Shown: positions 1 through 13,568 of the stretch, in pieces
Numbering within the stretch: position 1 is the stretch's first letter
Layout: every line of letters starts with the position of its first letter
NCBI GenBank assembly: GCA_031216445.1
Contig: CM062205.1
Span: 17,073,001 to 17,137,000, forward strand
Reading direction: 5' to 3'
Origin: Lateolabrax maculatus
Lineage: Eukaryota > Chordata > Actinopteri > Acropomatiformes > Lateolabracidae
DNA length: 64,000 nucleotides
The notes under the pieces: model-generated
Databases searched by the model: none
The model's input: the letters and a program-made list of their open reading frames with translations, nothing else
What the model was told of the DNA's origin: nothing
Made by a program: the position numbers and the translations under genes

Positions 1-337
1 AGATTGTTTGCACTGTTGATTAAATTAGTCTAAAGATTGACCAGATTGCCATTGAAATTGCTGAGGATATTCTAGTGTCCAAGGATGATTCCTGAGCCTC
101 CATCTGGTGTCATAATCAGGAAATATTTCCTCTTGACCAACACTTTAGTCCAAGGTATCTTTAACATATATCCATCTGCTTTGGTTGCTGGCTGTGAGTA
201 CATGTAAACAAGAAGTAGATCTGAAATTTGAAAGGTTAATTGGTTTAGAATACAATTAGACCGGCGTAGAGTAAATTGTATTTCCAGATTTTTGAGAAAA
301 GCAGCAATTTAAAGACGTCTAGACTAAGCTCACCCTT

Positions 338-470
338 AAAGGAATGGTTCGACATTTTGGGGAAATAAGTTCTAACCCTAACCCCTAACCCTAAAGCAAG
401 TGGCTGGTTAGTTTAGCTTGGACTGGAAACAGATAGCATGGCTCTGTCTTCCCAATCTTCTCATCCAACT
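338..470 (+). repeat. Teleost interspersed repeat, diverged copy 1
   Basis: The stretch reads like a repeat I know as very common in percomorph genomes: a 'TTTTGGGGAAATA' start, then 'GGCTGGTTAGTTTAGCTTGG' and 'ACTGGAAACAGATAGCATGGC'. A second, better preserved copy lies at 29592-29790 in the same orientation. The middle of this copy is missing and telomere-like units sit there instead. It is in the 3' flank of myosin exon 4, inside the gene. The repeat class is not known to me. Confidence 0.55.
373..394 (+). repeat. Short interstitial telomere-like (TAACCC)n
   Basis: Three near-perfect vertebrate telomere units (TAACCC, TAACCCC, TAACCC, then TAAA) occur here, inside the interspersed repeat copy. 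The run is too short to be a functional telomere. Confidence 0.6.
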
Positions 471-723
471 CTTGACAAGAAAGCGAATAAGACAGACGGA
501 CTGCATTCAGACACACATTGTATGTGTAACTCTGGGTAAGTAGGACAGTAGGAATTGTTGGATTGTCTAAAAATGGAACTTCCCTCCTGCTTAAAGCATG
601 CTGGGATAGGCTGCAGTCCCTTGTGAGACAGGATTTAAGAAATGGATGGATGGATGGATTTATGGCTTGGGAGATAGACTGATAGATGGATAAGGGATGA
701 ATTCCTGCATGGTTTAAACTCAC

Positions 724-911
724 CTAATGAGGACACATTGGCTATCATGGCGCTTCCAGATGCAGCGGTAGCATTCATTGGCCACGGCAAAGATATGCGG
801 AGGGAGCTCTCCTAGATGGTGCTTGGAGTACAGGTCCACCCTCTCTGGGTCATACAGACCTGGGATCTGCTTGTAGGGGTTGACAGCTGCCAGGATGCTG
901 CCGATATTAGT
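724..911 (-). CDS. myo10l: myo10-like coding exon 4 (motor head, before P-loop)
   Basis: 188 nt flanked by an AG acceptor at 912-913 and a GTGAGT donor at 723-718 (minus strand). It encodes TNIGSILAAVNPYKQIPGLY, followed by a segment containing LGELPPHIFAVANECYRCIW and ending HDSQCVLIS. These are the canonical motor-head motifs before the P-loop. The exon ends in phase 2, so the next exon must supply the last base of a serine codon and then GESGAGKT; it is not in the window. Confidence 0.9.
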
Positions 912-3900
912 CTGAAAGCGGTCAAGAAGTGATCATTCAGGTTGTGCTTCTGTATTATTTTTGAGCATTTGGTATCTTTTCTTTTTGTTTATTTGCTTCT
1001 TTTCTTATATTTTGTTATCAGTTCTCTCTGTTTCAAATACACAGATGCAAACATGCACCAACACCGACACACATATTCAAACAACCTCTCAGCAACACAT
1101 ATTGTACAGTACATATATATCAAATATGAAAGCCCTTTGTTGATTTTAATCTGGATTGGAGGATAAGGGAACAAAGCAGGGTGGAGATCTGACAGTAGGA
1201 GTAACAAATCACCAGATTTTTATCAGAAAGCTGAGGTCAAATCAGTGAGATGATGGAGGAAGGAGGCCAGATTTTAGATTTTTGAACTGTTTGAGCTGAA
1301 ACAGTCACCTTGTTTTCTATCCTTCTGCACCAGAAACTTCCAGTCAGCATGCTTTCCATTGTGTCGTATTACCCTGTCTGTGCAATTTGTGTACTACACA
1401 CATATAAAACTGTGCTGAAGGACACATAAATGCATGAATTAACAGTGACACAGAAAGCTGACCCACACAGGAGAATTCTTATGATCAGCTTAAGGGAAAT
1501 CCATGTATGGACAATATTTCATCATCTAGATTAGGTCACACCCAGGGAGGCTGTTATTGGTCTGTTGTCTGGTAATCTTTCAGGTTTTCAGGCTCCACAT
1601 AACTCCACATAAAAGGCATCATAACGTACTCGTTTTTGGCCTTGATCATAATTCATTGATCGCAATATCCATTTTATAAGCACAAACAGAGATTATCGGC
1701 TTTTCAAGTCAGTGGTCATGGGTGAGATGATACCCTCAAGGCCAGGTGGGTAATGGAGTTTATGGATAATGCATCTATTCATTACAGACAGAGCCACATA
1801 AACGAATTACTACAGCAATTCATTTCTCTTGTGATTGTTGAGTCACTTATGGGTTCTGAAACAGACAGCAGAGCATTCTGATGCTACACTGTATTCAGTT
1901 TGCCTATTTTGAGAATAGTATACAGTAGTCTGTGGCAAATGGTCAGCAGCAATGTAAAGTATATATGCCGTAGGGGCTTGAACATCAACAGCTTAAGCAA
2001 AGCCACTGAAATCTTATTTTTCTAAAGAAGAGAAATAGAAAAAATAAATCCTGGCAAAGGGGTGAGCAGTAAAAGGAAACAATGTATTTGTCACAGTGGT
2101 TAGTATGGACATAGACTGTTCACAACTTCTACAAAACGAGACTGTGATAGTTTTCATAATTTTTAAATTTTTGCAAAGGACTAAGCCACACTTGTCCTGC
2201 TGTTGCCTGGAAAGTGCATGAAAGGGCATGAAATCAGATCGCAGTTGAAATTTATAGACAGCCTTCATTAAAACAATGTCAGTTTGTTTGGTTGCACTGC
2301 AAACAGATACACCAGTTGTGCTTCTGGTGTATTCCTGACAGAGTAGCTGTTCAAGGAGTTTCTTTTTTGATGTAATTAAATTAAACTGCACTTGTTGTTA
2401 CCATGGTAACCATGGGTGTCGCCAAATCAACCAGGATTAAAATCTTAACAATTACAGACCTTAAAAAAGTGGATTTTTATTTGTGTGTTTTAATGGTTGA
2501 TTTGCTTTAATACAATATTTTCACTTTATAAGACTGTCCTGTCTCCTATTCCACTTAGAGTAGATTGGTCTGATAAGATGGTTTGTGTTTCCCACTAAAA
2601 GCCTCATGCAGGCAAAGATTACTGGAAAAGGACATTAAACATAACGTACACATGCTTGGCCACAGACATACACACTCTCACACATAATTAAAAGAAGTGT
2701 GTCTGTCTGAATGCACTTACATAGATGCTATCCTTCTGGTAGCGCTGGTACAGGTTGTGCATGATTGCGGCCTCGTGCAGCTCAGCCAGCGCTGACATGT
2801 CCTCCACACCATCGATGCTGGACTGGTGCATAGCGTACACCCGCTCCCTGGTGACCTCGGCCTGCTGCAAATACAACACCTGGAAGACAACAAGACATGC
2901 ACACTGTCACTTATCATTCCTTTAAGTTTTTTGCATTACGTGAGTTTTAACCCACAGCAGGTGCTCCTGATGGGAGGCAACCAACAGAGACAAGTAAGGG
3001 AACGATTTCCCCAAAAAATCCAGGCACACTGCTTCTTTAAAGTAATGATGTCAATCTTATTAGACTGTTTAAACTATCTCGATAGATGAGTGTTAAAGTT
3101 CATTCTTGACTTTAGAAATTGTGGTTTGACCAAAAAAGTGGCATTAGATTCTTAATATGAACTGAAAATAAGTGTTCGATTAAAAGTTGCAACTGGGACT
3201 GCAAAGTTTTGCTTTTCTTGGTTTTTCACTGCCGTTGTCAGGCCCTGGTCTTTTGCTTGTGGAAAAAAGGGAAAATAAGATGGTATTGCCTTAAATGACT
3301 AATTAAACAAGCAGAAAGCTTTCTGTCACCAACTTTCTGCTTCTGTCATCTGCTGCCAAAACAACATTCACAGTCACCAAACAGCCACTGACGAGGGTCA
3401 CCGAGTGCTGATGAGTGACCGCAAGTTCAGACACATTCCAAAACCACAGAACCCGGTTGGCGATAGACGCTCAATTATGGCTCAGTGAAACCCAACAGAC
3501 GGTTGCTGGCTTGGTGGGTGTCAAGACCCAAATGGATAGACACCAAAATCCAATGTGACCATTTATGTTTTATATAGAGTAGCGTTTTTTTGTAAGGAAC
3601 ATTTAAGTATTTTAAAGTGCTGTTTTCCCTATATTATATCACGCACACTGAAACTGAGTGATATGCTTGGTTGTATTGCATTAAGATAAACTGCATTGCA
3701 TCGTGTATTATGCTGGTGTTACTCGGCATTGTATGTTCTTAAGGGCAAATGAAAAAAAGAAAATGCTAGACTTCTGTCAAACGTCTTTATTGTAAGGTAG
3801 ATATAGTACTTGAGTTTCAGTTGTTAAGCTGGTAATGATGCCTTCTAGATGATAAAGGTATCAGAGTAAGAAGGAAACCAATGTGTCTTTCCTTTTTTAG

Positions 3901-4346
3901 CGTGAACGGGCTAATTGTGATGCAACATGATGAAAATCCACATGCAGAACGCCGGGTTTCATGGCTCTTCTTCTAGCCAGACCCCCATCTTATCTATGTC
4001 GTCCATCACCATGGAAACTGGAGAGCAGGGGACAAGACGAGTGGGCAACCCAGCAGTAGAAGAAAAAGAAGAAGAAGAAGACAAGAAGAAGAAGAAGAAG
4101 AAGAGCAAGAGTAACAGATCTGATCTGGCAGGACCTGACAGGTGAAAGCAGCTGAGCGTGTATTCATGTCAGGCACACAAGCGCAGCTACAGTCCACACA
4201 CACACCAGGACAGGAGATAATTGTCATTCTATTTCAGCCGTAAGGTCGTTCATTCATTCCAGCAAAATCAACTAAGAATAGAAACCACAGCCTTTACAAT
4301 ACTGGGTTGTTCATATGTCAGCTCAGTCTCCCAGCCAGCCTGCGCC

Positions 4347-4377
<31 letters not shown>

Positions 4378-6028
4378 GCTGTAACAGATGTGTTGGGAGT
4401 CTGTTGAGAGCGGGCAGAGGGGCGCGCTGTAGGCGTTCAGACATCTTGTTCTTAAATAAATCTATTTCACTCCAGTAACACTGCCTTCCACTGCACAGAG
4501 CTGTTGCGTGCAGACAGCTCTCTCAGGGCGAACAAACCAAGAGGGGTATCATCGTTTGCCAACATGTCTGCAAGTAAAATGGTGTTTGTGGCCGACAAAG
4601 ATGAAACCTGTGCGCTATATACTGTACTCTGTGCATTCCTCATCTTCTCTCTCGTGTCTTGTAGAAGTATAGACATTTTGTCGACTCTGTTGGTAGCTGT
4701 CGATGAGGGTCTAACCTTTCCGCACTCACTCAGCTGTGATGAAATGACCCAATTATCCCTCGTCCTCCATTAGAGAGAGCATAATTTATGTAGGGCTCAC
4801 TGGCTAACAGCTCACCATCCTCACCATGACCCCGTCCACTTGACTCTTTGTCGCCACCTTTTACAACCTCGGTACTCAATCAAGGCCCTGACATCTATTT
4901 CAGTTATCATTATCTAAGCACAATAACACATATATGGGTATTACAGCCATGCAGCGTCAAAATCAGCGGCAAATATCCAAAAGAGAAATTGCAGTTCAGA
5001 AACTGTAAAACTAGTTCCTCTTAATTCATTAAATTATTGTTTATAATTATTTAATTTTAAGCAACATTATATCAAAATTATATAGCCACTACCTGTAAAA
5101 AACAAATTTAAGAAGTCTGAAATATTTGTTCATGTCATCTATTTATCTAAAAAGGAAAGAAAGACATATCAGTTGATATAATATTAGATTTTTTTTCTGT
5201 TGTTCTATTTTGTTTTTCAAATATCAATATTGGCATCAACTCTTATGATTATTATGAGCCTTCCTTTCCTTGTTATGGTTGGTTCTCTCTGCAATATTCA
5301 TAAAACTCTAGACTTAAAACTGCTATAATTAACATGCATGTTAGTTATGGCTTTGACAGCTGTACACATGCAGAGACGCTTTCATATTGACTGTTTTACA
5401 ACTAGACCGGGATGTATTCTTGTATCTGTAAGAACAGAGAGATGGAAAGTCCCTCAAATTAAATCCAAGTCCATTAGTTTTAGATCAGGCTTTTCTGTCC
5501 CCTATTTCTTTACTTTCTCTCCCTATTAAATCTCTCTCTCCCACCCTCGCTCTCTGCGTGCCTTCATGTCTCAAACATCACTTCTCTCTCTCATCTCGCT
5601 TTCCCTTTGTACCACTCCTCTTTTATCCCTCCCCCACTATTTGTCATTGCCCATATCTCTCCCTCTGTTCTCTCAATCTCTTTCTCCCTCACATCATCCC
5701 ACTCTTCATTAATTTACCCCTCTCTGTTCTTCCTCCATTTTTCTCCTTTTACTCTTTATTGCTGGTTCCTGTAACATCCATACTTAGATTGGTCTTGTTG
5801 GCTTGTTTTTTACTGCAAGTCTTTTTTGATCTGTTTCTTTATCTGTCTATCTGATGTAAATGGATCCCTGTGTGTTCACTCACACAGGCTCACTTAATTC
5901 CTAAATGGCTTAATCTGAGACCCCTAGCATGTAATTGAAGGCTTACTGAGAGCCATTTCAATCAGAAAGTCAAAAATGTCTTTGCCATCCAGGGTAAATT
6001 ATAGTAGAAGAGAAAATAAGGTTTCACA

Positions 6029-6073
<45 letters not shown>

Positions 6074-9000
6074 CATGAGCATGTGTATTGAAAGGAGGAA
6101 GGACAATAGGAATACTGAATGGAGGCCTGGGTCTCAGTTGTCAAAATTCATCTCCACTTGTCTCGACCTTTCCTTCCATTGCTTGGTGCCAGGGGATAAC
6201 CAGTGGTTGTTACATAGTTTGTTACGTAGCTTGCTTCTTATAACTTTACTCTAACTGTATATTTAGATATTACTACATAGATTTTAATACATATGATGTA
6301 TGAAGTGTTATTTTCTCAGACTCAGGTAAACAGAATTTCACGTGTAAAATCTGTGGAGTGTTCCTTTAAAGAAAGATCTATCACCAACGGAGCTCTCCCT
6401 GGGAAAAAAAGAAAAAACACTGGACTTTAAACTATAAGATTAAAGCAAATACATGTCTGAGCTACAGTTCTAGGTTTTATAATAGCTTCTAATGCCAAAG
6501 CTGTTTTTCAAATATGAAGGCTTTAAAGAGCAGATAAAGAAGAGATGTTTAGGGAAAACCACTTGGGGACAACCCAGATGCAGATGATTCAGAGAGAGGG
6601 GATGCTATGAAGTGAGAAAGTATGTCAGTGACTGAAATAAAACGCAGCTGAAGTGGAAGAAAGAAAGGGTTTTTGCATCTGCTCTCCATCCTCTTCTTCC
6701 ATTGCCTTCTGGTAGGTTTTTAACACACATACACACACGGCGTCAGTACTGTATGTGAAGCACACATACACAATAAGTTTGAATACCCAGAGAGTCTAAA
6801 ATAGGATACCTCGCATTCAATAATTCATTATTGGAGAGAGGAACAGAAGAGAGACGCGGAGAAAAACATCTGACATAGACCAAAAGAGAGAGGGAGAGAT
6901 ATAACGAGAGTAATGTAGAAGTAGAGCACAGTTAACCAACTCTGATTTGTCTTCACTTGTATATCTCTCACTAGGACATGACGTGTGGGAGAGGATGCTT
7001 CTTAAAGGATTAGGCTGGTGTTAGTTCATCTCTCAATACTTTTTGACTTCTCTAACCTGTCTGTGCCCCCCAACCCCCGAGCCCATACATCACTGAAGAT
7101 GTCAATCTAAGAGGGTCACAAATATGAAGTGATTTCCTAAAATCGCTGTAGTTTTAAGGAAACATTACTCAAACAGGAGTAAATGCTGTATTTGCTGAGG
7201 ACTATTTTCATCTGCGGATTTAAACACAGTATTTACAGCAGGTAGAAGTGTACATGGGATTGACTTAAAATAAACTACAGTGCCCATGTTCATCATAAAG
7301 AAGGTCTATTGGGATGTTGGTTGGTCAGTCCACCACTTTGGTCCAGACAGGAATAAACTGTGGGATGGATGTCATGAATTAATAGTCCCGCTCAGGATGA
7401 ATTGTAATAACTTTGGTGATCCGTTAACTTTTCATCTTGCACCATCTTCTGTCAAATTTTCAATTTTGTCAAGATTTTTGGTTAATGACTACATTCATTT
7501 TAGTACTAACTAAATTGCAAAATTGAACACTATACCTAACATCAGCATGTTAGCATTATCATTGTGAGTATGGTATCATCCTGACGTTAAGCACTCACAG
7601 AGCGGCTAGCATGGCTGTAGACTCTTAATTGTATTGTTATATATGAAAATGGAGGCACAGAGGAATAAGATATATGGCAATACTTGCTGGTATGATTTAA
7701 TCTTTTCGTGGGATTTGTTGACAATATTTACTCTCACACACACACACTACGTCTTCCCTTTCATCATTTTTCTGTTGCTCGTCTCTTCCAGGAAAACTGC
7801 TGCATTCTAAACCTGCCTCGCTCATGTGAACACACATACAGTGCATGCAGTGGTCTTCCTGTAAAGCCCTCTGATGTTTGAAGCTGCTTTGCATGATTCA
7901 GGAGGAGAAGCCTCTTCACCTGACTTTACATATTAGCAGCAGCCAGAGTGAGGAGAGGGGGCGAGAGAGATGAAGAGCATGAGAGAGCATGGAGAGAGTG
8001 AGAGCGAGAGAGAGAGCTGTGGGCACAGTGACCTATATATTCTACAGACCTCTATTCAGTGCAGGATACTGTATTACACAGTACTGTATGCACCTGCAGC
8101 TCTCCTCACTGACCTTGGATCAGATCTTGCAGACCTCCATGGGTCAGATTAGGATTGGGGAACACTGATGGGGTATTTTGTATGATCTCACCCCTTCAGA
8201 TCAGAGTATATTATAAGCAAAATGAGCAGCTGCAGCTGTAGCCAGCAGTGCTGGGCGAGTCACTTCATCTTAAAAAAAAATCTTAAAGTGTTACAGTGAA
8301 CTCTTTTGGAATACATTGATTTATTTGCTCATGCGCAGGTGTCTACAGGAAATATCAAAGGCAAAAGTGATGTATGACCACTATGTATATTTTTGTACAG
8401 CCTGAAAAGTAAAGAAAAACTGTATTATACAATGTAAATACATTAGGAGTCTGAAACAGATTCATTGTCATTCAATATATTTTGTATCCTCTCAATTCCC
8501 TCAATGGTGCACATGTGCTGTGTAAAATTAACGATCTTGGTAATTTTGATTGAGAAAAGGAGGTTACAACAAGCTTTAACTCTTCCCTACAGCCCCCATT
8601 CAGCACTGGGGTGTATAACACCTTTCATATCTCATCATCCTTTAGGATTTGGCAACCCACGCTCATCCCACCCCAAGGGGGATCTCTGCTTCATTTTCCA
8701 CAGATAAGGGACACTGCAGAGAGACAGGGAAGGTAAGAGGGAGACAGAAAGCGAGCGACAGATAGGGAGATGTGTGTGTGTGTGTGTTTTGCATATCAGT
8801 GTTTTTGTGTACCAGTTTGACGGAGTTCAGTTAATCTCATTATGTGATACTAAGCAACTGAGTAACTACGGGGTCCTCAGAGGGTTAGAAATGTGAAACT
8901 GTGAAGAGGAATGTAGGTCAGGAGATCACAGAGCAACATCAGCTTGTTTCTGTGCCAAATCATACAAAACAAGTAATTTCTGCACTTTTCATTCTGCGCA

Positions 9001-12000
9001 TTTGACGGAGTGTGTGTCGGTTTTTCTGTGTGTGTGCTCAAGGAGTAAGGCATCCCTGCAGCATGTTCTGTGCTCGCGTGAGCTCTCGCTGCAGCTTTCA
9101 CGCTAGCTACTGAAATCAAGGTCAGATAACACACATTGTTCATAACTCATCACTAACCTGTGTGTGTGTAACATGCATGTTTGTGTGTGTGTGTGTGTAC
9201 TGTTTAAGCGTAGGGATACAGGTGTGTGGGTGTGTGTGTGTGGTTTACTCTTGTGCAGCCTTCCGTTTGTATTTTCCCACGTGCAACACATTCCTGTGTG
9301 GGTGTAAATGTGCATGTACATTGGGACAAAACAATTGCAGCATATGTAAGGAGGAGCCCGATGCTAACTCTGTGATGGTATCCATGGCAACCAGACCGGG
9401 AAGATCTCTGTCAGGTGCCGAACTGCCTAAACGTCTCTGGTTATAAATACGAGATTGGAAAAATAAACTTTCATCTCCTTTAAAGTTCATCTTCAGCTCT
9501 CCTTCCATCTATAGGTCACAATTCTACTGTAACAAGAATAAATGATTGGGGCATCCAAAGCATCTCAATGAGAGTTACAATACATCAGGAAATTATCAAT
9601 ATTGCAAAAACATTTTATCAGCCAGTCAGAGCTCTCTTTTATCATGACTTCTGTGGGCTACCTTTAGTTTTTCTCATCAGTATGTTCAATCTTTATATTA
9701 TCTTAATACCATCTATTTGTTTTATACTTATCTATATCCAGTTCTTTACTGACCCAGTTTCATCAGAGGTTCATTAAAATTTCATCTAATCTTATCTAAT
9801 CTAATCGTATTTTATACGCAGAAAGCTATACAGATTTAAAAGGGAAAGGTAAAACCTTGGATCATGGAGGAGATATTTGTGCATTTTACCAATCCAATGA
9901 CATTGGTTTTAGATCTTGTTTTACCAGTGAATTTACCTTCCAATCCTCATTTGTGGTCATTAATTTTAGGTAGTGACTGAACATTGACTGAACAAACATT
10001 AGCATATTTAACAAAATAGTAAATTTGGGTGATTGTGTACCATGAAATGGATGAGACAACTATAGATAGTAACTGTCTTCTACAGTATACCATCAGATAT
10101 AAAACAGAAATATATATATATATACATTTATTAGAAATAAAACAGAAAACATTAGACTGCCACTCCAAATGTCTCAAATAAACACCAATAGTTTTGTACC
10201 TACATGATGTGCACGGGTGAGCATCAAGGTAGAATATTCCCAGTTTAATGAAAAAGGACAATGAATGATGAAAAGACTTGCATATACCCCTGGTAGTTGT
10301 GAGTTGTGGTGATTTGACATGAAGGCTTGTAAGTTTGCAGCCACAGCATTTGTAACCCAGAATTGGTAATGTAGTGAACTGGGTCAGGGTCTGTAGATTA
10401 CAGAACCAGAGTGACATGGCAGCCAAATGCCGTAAAATTTTACATTTGCAGTTCTACCAGCTACGAAAAGCTTTTATTCTTTTGGCTGTTAAAACACTTC
10501 TGGGATTCACTAGACTCAATGGACATTCGAATCAAAAATGCATTTATGACCAAGATCAGGAGAGCCAGGGGCAGAGCAACAGGGTGTGATGGGGATCCTG
10601 GGACTGTTTGCGTGGGTCAGATCCTGTTGTAACAGGGTGAAGCCCCCCGTCCCGCTGATTCCCTATCAAATATTCACCGCCTCCTGCAGGGCTAACATTT
10701 AAACACCAACAGCCAGCAGAGAGGGAGGGCAGAGGGAGGGAGGGAGAGCTGGGTGGGGGTGGGGAGGATAAGGACATTCATAATCCAGAGCAAAGAGAAT
10801 GCCTGCTCCTATAACCAATCCTCTATTTTGGGAAATGCCTGCCTGTCCCTGCTGTGTCCCCGAACGAGAACAGCGAAGCAGCTACATGAAAAGGCGATGC
10901 TTTTAAAGCAGCATTTGGCCATTTTATGTCTTAAAGGCCACGGATGAATTCATTGTACATCTGAGAAAGAGAGTGTGGATGTGAATGTTCTTTGGGGGTA
11001 TAAAGGGAGGATTGAGACTCTTGAATTCCGGCTAAAGTACCAAGTCTATTATTAGCTCAATCTAAATGCTGCCAACTGGAGCGCATCTGCGTGTTTGTGT
11101 GTGTGCCAAACACATCAGCCATCAAAAAAACATTAAATCCAAAGAGCAACGTGTGCACGACCTTGCTCTGATACAGATTAGATGAGCACACGCATACTCA
11201 TAATGAGATTTAAACATTCAATTCCATTATTTTGGCTGGGGTGTGGTGTTAAAGGGTTGGGGCTGGGACAGCCGCCTGGCTTTGCTGTTGACATCCTGAA
11301 ACGAGCATGTGCATCTATGCTCCCATAATACTCTCAATCTATTCTACCTCTCCTCTGGACGCTGAATGTGTGTCAGAGATGAATTTTGCATATGTATGAG
11401 GAGGAAGAGGAGGAAGAGGAAGGAACTGGGGCAGAAAAGTGGAGCATCACGACCAGGAGTTTCTATCGATCCACACAGGAGAGGATGAACCTGCACAGCG
11501 GCTTCACCTTTATGTGAAAACTAATGCAGCGTCCAAATGACACATTGCAAGCAACTGCTGCAGCTTTCGCTCAGCAGTAATCTAATGCTGACACTGTTTA
11601 CTTCCCCTGTCTGGTTTTAATTAATCTAATGTGTTTACAGTCTGTGCAGCATTTGCAATTTTCTTGTGTTTATACAATTTGCAAAATAAACACTAATCTT
11701 TACATAAAAGTGGTATTTTTTTTCCAGATCATCACAGCTTTAATGAAAACCTGTGGAACTGCTACATCGTAATGGCCTCTCCAAGTCTCCAACCATGAAC
11801 AGCTATGGATGTAACCTTTTAACTTGTTTCTGTTTGCTGCTCCAATGCTCTCAGCGCCGCTGCCGAATGTTAGACGCTGGTACAAACACCTGTAGTGTTC
11901 AGCACTGTTCAGACAGCGCTGTCAGCAGCCTGGCAGGAGAGCCACTCTGTGCTGCACTAGGATTATATAACTCAACTATGACTAGGATGCACACCTCTTA

Positions 12001-12762
12001 TTATCTTTCACTGTGTGGAAATATGACAAAGGCATTAAAAAGTCTTAAATTGTGAGACTCATGTAGGCGGTTATAAGAGGTGAGCGTGGTGCACTAGACT
12101 ATACTGTAACTTGGCGGAGGAGTGAATAATACATTTCTAATGTCTTAATTTACCCAGTAATGACAAATCATATTTTCATCCTCTCCTCGGTCTCAACACA
12201 TTCTAGTTCTGCTGGTACGGTTGGGTTTACAGTATGATAACTTGTACAAGATTGTGTCAGTGGTCTACTTTATGCTTTGTAGTAACAGGAGGGTCACAAA
12301 GTAAACCTTGACGGTACTTGATAATGTGCTACACACAAACATGATCAGGAAAGACAGACATGAGCATGTGTGTGTAAACTTCTTACCTCTCCATAGTCGG
12401 TTGTGACGACAAGAGTTCCATCTCCACAGGAGTTGACTGTGGCGGGAACCAGCTGCTCCTTCTCTCTGACCCAAACACGGGCCCCCTGGATCACAGACAC
12501 ACACAAAGGCTGAAGTTAAGCAGTGCAACAAAAAAAAAAAAACAACGTCGCCTTCCAGTGTGGCCATTTGGGAGAACTATGAACACAACACGTTGTACAA
12601 AGTAGCTTGGTTCAAACATTACCCGACCCTTGACTTCAACATGTAACACAGTCTGTATGTATGATGAGGTGTCACAGATGTGGTTAATGAGAGGCAAAGA
12701 CTGTAACATCTGGACATTCCACCAAGGTGAAGCAACAATGCCTGACATCTGTGTGCGTGCGC

Positions 12763-12814
<52 letters not shown>

Positions 12815-13519
12815 TTGACTCAGGGTCAGAGGAAGTGTGCTCTTCCTAGACCTTTCCACACAGACAAAGCCCTCTTTCACACAGTCGACGACCTCTGACC
12901 CCCCAACCCTTAAAAAGAGGCACAGCATAACAGAAGAGGGAGAGAGGAGGGGATAGAAAAGGAAACAAGAGAGGAAGAAGAAGAAGAAGAAGAGGCAGTC
13001 AACAGGGCTACTGTAAAGACAGGAATTGGACCCCTAAACATGTACAATTTAATGTATTGCACAAATACTGTATTGTTTTTAAATGTACAATAGCATGAGC
13101 TGTAAAGGATGTCAACAAATGGTGTAAATGACATCACAATGAACAAAATCAGTCAATTATTCATAGCTGCAATTTATCAAATCAAAGTCATCTTGAATAG
13201 ATCCCATGTTTCAGCATCTGTTTATGCACTGAGGCAAAGTGATGATGTTTAGACAATCTTGTAGGAATGTTTCCAGACATAATAACTCAAGTCTAAAGCT
13301 TGAGAAAGGGTTCAAGCCCTGAAAAGACTGTGGGACATCAGATGTCTGTGTCCGAATGGACTGAGTAGCAGAAGAGGGGTGGAAATGAATTATTTTAGCA
13401 ACAGATGGTCTCTCACTCCCAAATTCCTTGACAACTTTTATCTGTTTCATTTTCCTCTCTCTCTCTTTCTCTCTTTCTCTCTCTCTCTTTGGTATTTTTC
13501 TTGCACTCTATTTCAATCT

Positions 13520-13568
<49 letters not shown>

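Larger units (their letters stand above)
2880..12386 (-). other. myo10-like intron 2 (9.5 kb)
   Basis: Non-coding. It holds an (AAG)n purine tract near 4059-4104, (GT)n at 4351-4377, a pyrimidine-rich stretch at 5520-5850, (CA)n at 6031-6072, interspersed repeats at 7001-7640, short GT tracts near 8770 and 9160-9240, an X-box motif at 9378-9391 and GA-rich patches near 11395-11425. Open frames here are low-complexity or lack splice logic. Confidence 0.6.

Noticed and set aside
9947..10426. 159-codon minus-strand open frame in myosin intron 2
   Set aside because: No recognisable motif, AT-rich intron, low-complexity YIYIS stretch from a TA repeat.
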